DNA of 8,887 nt. Origin: Nanobdellota archaeon (GTDB lineage Archaea; Nanobdellota; Nanobdellia; SCGC-AAA011-G17; VGLX01). Positions 5,382 through 8,887 of this stretch are shown piece after piece; positions within the stretch are counted from its first letter, which is position 1; every line of letters begins with the position of its first letter. A program made the translations under genes and the position numbers. The notes below the pieces were generated by a model that made no database searches, had not been told where the DNA came from, and saw nothing but the letters and a program-made list of their open reading frames with translations. Location of the stretch: the NCBI GenBank assembly GCA_018894775.1, contig JAHIPG010000317.1, forward strand, positions 1 through 8,887. Direction: 5' to 3'.

Positions 5382-7277
5382 TTAAAGACGTTCAGGCACG
5401 TAATTACCTTTACCTTCAAATCCATATATCTCTTTAGTCTTACCAATAACAAGGTCTGTAAGATCTGCTTCACTATCTACCTTAAAGACTTCCCATCCAA
5501 TCTTCCTAAGCTTCTGAGCATGATCGTCATTCCAGTGCTTGATACAAAACATCGCTCCCCTGTTCTTATCATTCATCTCCATAACCTTCTTAGCATTATC
5601 ATAGAACGATTCGAAGTTGGATACACCTGTATCTGTAATAAGCACAAACTGCTTAGGCCTTTGGCAATTCTTTACCCAAGGTACTAAATCATCTGTAGGA
5701 AGCACAGTTCCTCCACCGAAATAATGCATTAGGTATTCATCAATCTCATCCTCATCAGTAGTCTCATCTAAAGTTATCAGATTTCCATCCCCTGAAAAGT
5801 TCTTCACAGCTACTTTAGCCCCTGCATTCCTAGCTGACTGGTCAAGTACTTTAGCACTCAGCACAGCCGGAGCCACTATATCACAAGGGTTATCCATACT
5901 TCCAGATGAATCTAAAATTATATATACATCAGGAGGTTGCTCTCCTTCTTTGAACCCATAGGATCTCCTGTATTTCCAAGCCTTTGTTGTAATATCAGGA
6001 ATTACAACACCTGCTGTCTGCAGAGTATATCTAATGTCCAAATCAGTTAGAGGCTGGCTTGCTGTCCATTGTCTTGGTGTAAATGGATGAGCCTGCCCAC
6101 CTACAGTAAGCATAGGCTGGAACTTTACAGAATAATTATTAGCAAGGTCACGATATAACCATTTCTGAGCCTTCTGCTCATCTTCAGCCATACCCGTACC
6201 AATCAACAGTTCCTTATAATCTTTCATAAGGTTCCTGTTATTACCATTCTTGTTAAGCTTATTAGCAAGGCCTTTAAGATTATTCTCTAACTGCTTCTCC
6301 ATCTGCTTAATCTTCTTCTCAAGATCTTTCTGACCCTGACCACCACTACCTTTATCACCCTTACCTTCCTTCATCTTCTGAAGCTGCTTCATCATCTGCT
6401 TCATACGATTACCTTGACCGCTAGAATCATTCTCAAACATCTTGCTTCCTTCACCCTGGTCACCATCTTCCTTTATGAAAGGTGCAAGTATCTGAGCAAA
6501 ACGGTAGACTCTCCTCTCCCAGTTACGACTGTTATACATATCATCCTTCATAAGGACATATATCCTTTCAGCAGCCTTCTCCTGTTCATCAGAAAATTTC
6601 TTCTTCTCTACCCATCTGCCATCAACATTCCAAAGCTTCTCACAGATTCTAAGATAGACATTCCATGTCTTCTGCGGAGCCTTCTTCATCTTAGGATCCA
6701 TCTCCTTCCTTTCATGAATCCTATCATATACGAATAATGTGCTATCTTTATTATGAGGGAAACCTTTTTCGTCTCCATTCTCTAAAAGGAAATTGTTATC
6801 AACAATATCTTCAAATAAGTTAGATATGTTTGCCCCTGCCTGCTGAGCCTGCATACCTTTAGCAACGCCCTGGTACTCTAAAGCTTTAGCTGAGTTGTGT
6901 GTAAGTATTAGTTTTGTAAGAAAATCATACGGCACAAGGCTGTAGTGTCCTATACCATGAAGCTCTAAGAACTCTACTGCTTTCTCCAATTCACTTTCAT
7001 CCTTTATCATGAAATCCTTAAGTATTTTCTCCATGTTAAGATACACCTGATTATCAAGGTATGTTATGAACTCCGGAGCACCTTGTTCAGCCTTCAGAAA
7101 CATTCTAGCTTCCATAGGTATCGAAAGGTCTTCGTCGTCTGGATCCTCAACTAACAGAGGTTGAGGCAGTCTTGCATAGAACCAAAATCTTCGCACATCG
7201 TCCCAGATTTCTTTTTCTCTTTGAGGGTCGAGCGTACGGGTTTTCTGGGTTGTTTGATTATTTTTGTCTTTTGCCAT
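5382..7277 (-). CDS. VWA-domain protein with N-terminal metallopeptidase-like segment (COG3864-like), MoxR partner
   Basis: Numbered from ATG 7277, the protein has 631 residues. The C-terminal third is a von Willebrand A domain with a complete MIDAS metal site: DSSGS at 456-460 (D456, S458, S460), T524 in FGGGT and D549 in LITDTG. The middle holds a low-complexity, Met/Lys/Gln-rich coiled-coil stretch (about 289-343). Around 105-160, HGIGHYSLVPYD and then NLFEDIVDNN look like the zinc-metallopeptidase helices of COG3864-type proteins (HExxH plus a downstream glutamate), but the catalytic Glu position is G108, so peptidase activity is doubtful. No signal peptide or membrane helix: cytoplasmic. 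VWA proteins of this type work with the MoxR ATPase encoded just upstream, as adaptors that deliver substrates for metal or cofactor insertion or complex remodelling. The in-frame GTG at 7289 would add four residues (MKRK); I prefer ATG 7277 because it is an ATG with a purine-rich GAAAAGGAAG just ahead and about 15 bases behind the predicted transcript start. Confidence 0.88.
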   Translation of the reverse strand: MAKDKNNQTTQKTRTLDPQREKEIWDDVRRFWFYARLPQPLLVEDPDDEDLSIPMEARMFLKAEQGAPEFITYLDNQVYLNMEKILKDFMIKDESELEKAVEFLELHGIGHYSLVPYDFLTKLILTHNSAKALEYQGVAKGMQAQQAGANISNLFEDIVDNNFLLENGDEKGFPHNKDSTLFVYDRIHERKEMDPKMKKAPQKTWNVYLRICEKLWNVDGRWVEKKKFSDEQEKAAERIYVLMKDDMYNSRNWERRVYRFAQILAPFIKEDGDQGEGSKMFENDSSGQGNRMKQMMKQLQKMKEGKGDKGSGGQGQKDLEKKIKQMEKQLENNLKGLANKLNKNGNNRNLMKDYKELLIGTGMAEDEQKAQKWLYRDLANNYSVKFQPMLTVGGQAHPFTPRQWTASQPLTDLDIRYTLQTAGVVIPDITTKAWKYRRSYGFKEGEQPPDVYIILDSSGSMDNPCDIVAPAVLSAKVLDQSARNAGAKVAVKNFSGDGNLITLDETTDEDEIDEYLMHYFGGGTVLPTDDLVPWVKNCQRPKQFVLITDTGVSNFESFYDNAKKVMEMNDKNRGAMFCIKHWNDDHAQKLRKIGWEVFKVDSEADLTDLVIGKTKEIYGFEGKGNYVPERL

Positions 7278-7304
7278 CTTCCTTTTCACATTATATAATA
7301 AATG

Positions 7305-7311
7305 AAAAAAA
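7305..7311 (-). terminator. U7 tract between the MoxR and VWA genes
   Basis: The minus strand has seven T's (AGTCTTTTTTTCATT) about 20 bases after the MoxR stop at 7330. It could end part of the MoxR transcripts. It lies just upstream of the predicted VWA transcript start, so terminator and promoter are interleaved in a 40-base gap. Confidence 0.4.
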
Positions 7312-7314
7312 GAC

Positions 7315-7328
7315 TATATAAATCTTGT
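7315..7328 (-). promoter_or_regulatory. Archaeal promoter (BRE/TATA) of the VWA gene
   Basis: The minus strand reads ACAAGA then TTTATATA (7315-7322), beginning two bases after the MoxR stop codon. The expected transcript start is near 7293, giving a leader of about 16 bases to ATG 7277 or 4 bases to GTG 7289. This suggests VWA can be transcribed independently of MoxR. Confidence 0.6.
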
Positions 7329-7329
7329 T

Positions 7330-8745
7330 TTAAATTTTATACTTTGATTTTATATAGTGGTGTAGTCTCTGCATCCAACATGCCAAAGCGAATTTGACCG
7401 GATCGTCGTGCTGCGATATCTCTTCCTGTCCGTGCTCTTCCACTTTCTTAAGTTCTGCTGGCTTCATTTCGCCTTTCTCTACTTTCTCGAAAGCGTTTAT
7501 GATTGATCCGTACGATTCGAAAATCGGTGTTGCTCTGTTAAAGCTGTCTTCTGCTTTCTCTATCAACATGTTAACTAAAGCCGTCTTAGGTAACTTAGCA
7601 GTTGTTGTACACTGATTATCTGCTGAAGGTGTGGCTTTTAATCTGTGTCTTGCTACATAAGGCAAAACGTTCTTAACAGTCTCAATAGTAACTTCATCCT
7701 GTCCTAAGAACCACCCTAATGCTTTACTGTATTTGTAGATAGCCTTGACACCCCTTACAGACAGTTCGTTCTCTGTCTTGTTACAAACTGAACTATCATT
7801 ATGATAATGGCAGTCATGACAGATCCTGTCCGGTTTCTGAGTTTCACAGCTACCCTTATTCATAAATGCAGGCGCACAAGGAGAATACTTTGGAGATGCC
7901 GCTCTCATACAGAAGTTTACCTGTGAAGCGAAATAGTGTATATAATTTCTTGCTTCTTTGCTAAATTTCATAGCTTTCATTTGTTCCCAGATATTATCTC
8001 TGTCTTTTTTTGTAAGCTTGAACTCGTCCTTTACAATAAGCCTCTTAACATCTTCATCATCAGCATCTGTGATAAATTCCAAGTCAATAGCGTTTGGAGA
8101 TGGGACACCCACTGAAACTTCAAACCTATCTAAGAAAGGAGGTGTCATGTCAAAGTTACCTCCATCATTATAGTTAGCTGTACCAAATATAGGGCCTGGT
8201 TCAAGAATCAATCTGTGGTCCATATATTTTACGAAACCTCTGTCAACAGCCTGGTAGAAAATGCTTGTCTTGTCTGGAGGAAGCCTGTTTATCTCGTCCA
8301 GCATGTGAATTGGACAAGGGATAAAACTTCTCTCTATAATCTTTTCTACACCCTCTTTCAGAAGTGATGCTGTACAAAGCCTAGCAATCATCTGTTCCTG
8401 AGTAAGTTCTGGGTGACAGTAGATTGTTGAATCATAGATATGATCTGTTGGAATATCAAAGATAAAGTGACTTATGTATTCTGCAATTGTTGTCTTACCA
8501 ATACCTGGAGCCCCTTGAATAAGCATTGATCCATGAGGTCTCTGTAATGCTGTCAGCATTGTAAAAAGAGGTATTGTGTTATAATGTTGTTCTTCTGGTA
8601 AGTCGATACTTATATGGTTTCCTGCGTCAGCAGGTAATGTTTTATAACTCCCGATTATTACGTCTGAAAAAGTGTTGGTCCATAGACCTGTTTCCTGTAT
8701 ATGTTCCATTATAGCTTCTAACTTTTGTTGATATTCCATTGCCAT
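7330..8745 (-). CDS. MoxR-family AAA+ ATPase with an inserted cysteine cluster
   Basis: The 471-residue protein is a MoxR-type AAA+ ATPase with every active-site element: Walker A GAPGIGKT (78-85), Walker B IHMLDEIN (146-153), sensor 1 GTAN (188-191), the arginine-finger region PPFLDRFEV (202-210, R207) and sensor 2 in SVRGVKAI (329-336, R331) at the start of the lid domain, whose EVTIETVKNVLPYVARHRL (351-369) is typical of MoxR. Between the ATPase core and sensor 2 lies an unusual cysteine-rich segment with C290, C300, C309, C312 and C321 (last four spaced CX8CX2CX8C), a likely zinc or iron-sulfur site. The C-terminal extension after about 395 is helical. MoxR ATPases form hexamers that, with a VWA partner, remodel or activate other proteins; the VWA gene is next downstream. 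GGAGGG precedes the ATG at 8745 by 12 bases; the in-frame ATG two codons later is less well placed. No membrane segment. Confidence 0.92.
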   Translation of the reverse strand: MAMEYQQKLEAIMEHIQETGLWTNTFSDVIIGSYKTLPADAGNHISIDLPEEQHYNTIPLFTMLTALQRPHGSMLIQGAPGIGKTTIAEYISHFIFDIPTDHIYDSTIYCHPELTQEQMIARLCTASLLKEGVEKIIERSFIPCPIHMLDEINRLPPDKTSIFYQAVDRGFVKYMDHRLILEPGPIFGTANYNDGGNFDMTPPFLDRFEVSVGVPSPNAIDLEFITDADDEDVKRLIVKDEFKLTKKDRDNIWEQMKAMKFSKEARNYIHYFASQVNFCMRAASPKYSPCAPAFMNKGSCETQKPDRICHDCHYHNDSSVCNKTENELSVRGVKAIYKYSKALGWFLGQDEVTIETVKNVLPYVARHRLKATPSADNQCTTTAKLPKTALVNMLIEKAEDSFNRATPIFESYGSIINAFEKVEKGEMKPAELKKVEEHGQEEISQHDDPVKFALACWMQRLHHYIKSKYKI

Positions 8746-8757
8746 TTTATATTTTTT

Positions 8758-8763
8758 CCCTCC
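8758..8763 (-). promoter_or_regulatory. Strong Shine-Dalgarno site of the MoxR gene
   Basis: The minus strand reads GGAGGG, 12 bases before ATG 8745. The spacing is slightly long but better than that to the next in-frame ATG (8739), so it decides the start. The other two genes of the cluster lack such a site. Confidence 0.7.
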
Positions 8764-8800
8764 AAAGTTTTGTATTGAACTTTATAGAACCACCCTTTTT

Positions 8801-8818
8801 ACCAGTATATTTTATGGT
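8801..8818 (-). repeat. Imperfect palindrome in the MoxR leader/promoter region
   Basis: The 18 bases ACCAGTATATTTTATGGT begin and end with complementary ACCA/TGGT arms around an AT-only core (six of nine pairs match). It sits 10 bases downstream of the TATA box, across the expected transcript start near 8806, where an archaeal repressor would block transcription. It may equally be chance in AT-rich DNA. Confidence 0.25.
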
Positions 8819-8827
8819 AGGAAAGGG

Positions 8828-8841
8828 TATATAAATTTTTG
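8828..8841 (-). promoter_or_regulatory. Archaeal promoter (BRE/TATA) of the MoxR gene
   Basis: The minus strand reads CAAAAA then TTTATATA (8828-8835). Transcription would start near 8806, giving a leader of about 60 bases that carries the GGAGGG ribosome binding site. This is the first promoter of the three-gene minus-strand cluster and the only one there with a long leader. The rest of the intergenic DNA to the window edge (8842-8887) shows nothing I can assign. Confidence 0.6.
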
Positions 8842-8887
8842 GGTCATAGGTATGTGCATAGCTTAAATTAACGCTCTCAAAGAATAA

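Noticed and set aside
6414..6737. Plus-strand frame of 107 codons opposite the VWA gene
   Set aside because: It lies wholly within the VWA coding sequence, whose VWA domain and frame are secure; no promoter or SD sequence precedes it.
8821..8887. Possible plus-strand promoter (GGGTATATAAATT) starting a gene that runs off the right edge
   Set aside because: The TATA octamer has its BRE-like A-tract on the side that directs transcription to MoxR, and no start codon with an open frame of meaningful length follows before the edge.
1..8887. CRISPR array, insertion sequence, integrase or attachment site
   Set aside because: No direct repeats with regular spacing, no transposase-like protein and no terminal inverted repeats were seen on reading both strands.

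Overview
The window looks like a chromosomal piece from an AT-rich archaeon, most likely a DPANN lineage of the Woesearchaeota/Pacearchaeota kind. The evidence for archaea is archaeal BRE/TATA elements (TTTATATA, CTTAAATA, CTTTTATA preceded by A-rich BRE-like hexamers) upstream of nearly every gene, very short or absent mRNA leaders, U-tract terminators without hairpins, and exported Ig-like and beta-helix proteins with simple signal peptides. The phylum assignment is inference from gene content; no rRNA, tRNA or ribosomal protein gene is present to settle it.

Left part (1-3403): the 5' end of a secreted beta-helix protein gene (minus, cut by the window edge, not flagged by a simple long-ORF view), a small SAM-dependent methyltransferase (484-948, plus), a diverged PurD-like ATP-grasp ligase (969-2279, minus) and a FemAB/BcsL-type GNAT acyltransferase (2489-3403, plus). 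These are four single-gene transcription units in alternating orientation: divergent promoters in 286-483 and 2280-2488, convergent ends at 948/969 and 3403/3407.

Right part (3407-8745, all minus): a three-gene cluster read from right to left. It encodes a MoxR-type AAA+ ATPase with an inserted cysteine cluster, a soluble VWA protein with a complete MIDAS metal site and an N-terminal metallopeptidase-like segment whose expected HExxH reads HGIGH, and an exported, membrane-anchored multi-Ig-domain protein with a basic, serine-rich cytoplasmic tail. MoxR and VWA partners act together in known systems (for example RavA-ViaA) as chaperone-like remodelling machines, so the first two very probably form a functional pair; membership of the membrane protein is inferred from adjacency and orientation only. 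Each of the three has its own candidate promoter, and U-tracts lie between them, so they look like a co-oriented cluster rather than one simple polycistron.

The most interesting material is this MoxR-VWA-membrane protein cluster (Cys cluster, degenerate protease motif, serine tail) and the PurD-like enzyme, which has altered metal/substrate motifs and no purine genes beside it. Coding sequences and the promoter regions between them account for almost all of the window; no intergenic stretch exceeds 300 bases, and I see no RNA genes, CRISPR or mobile elements.
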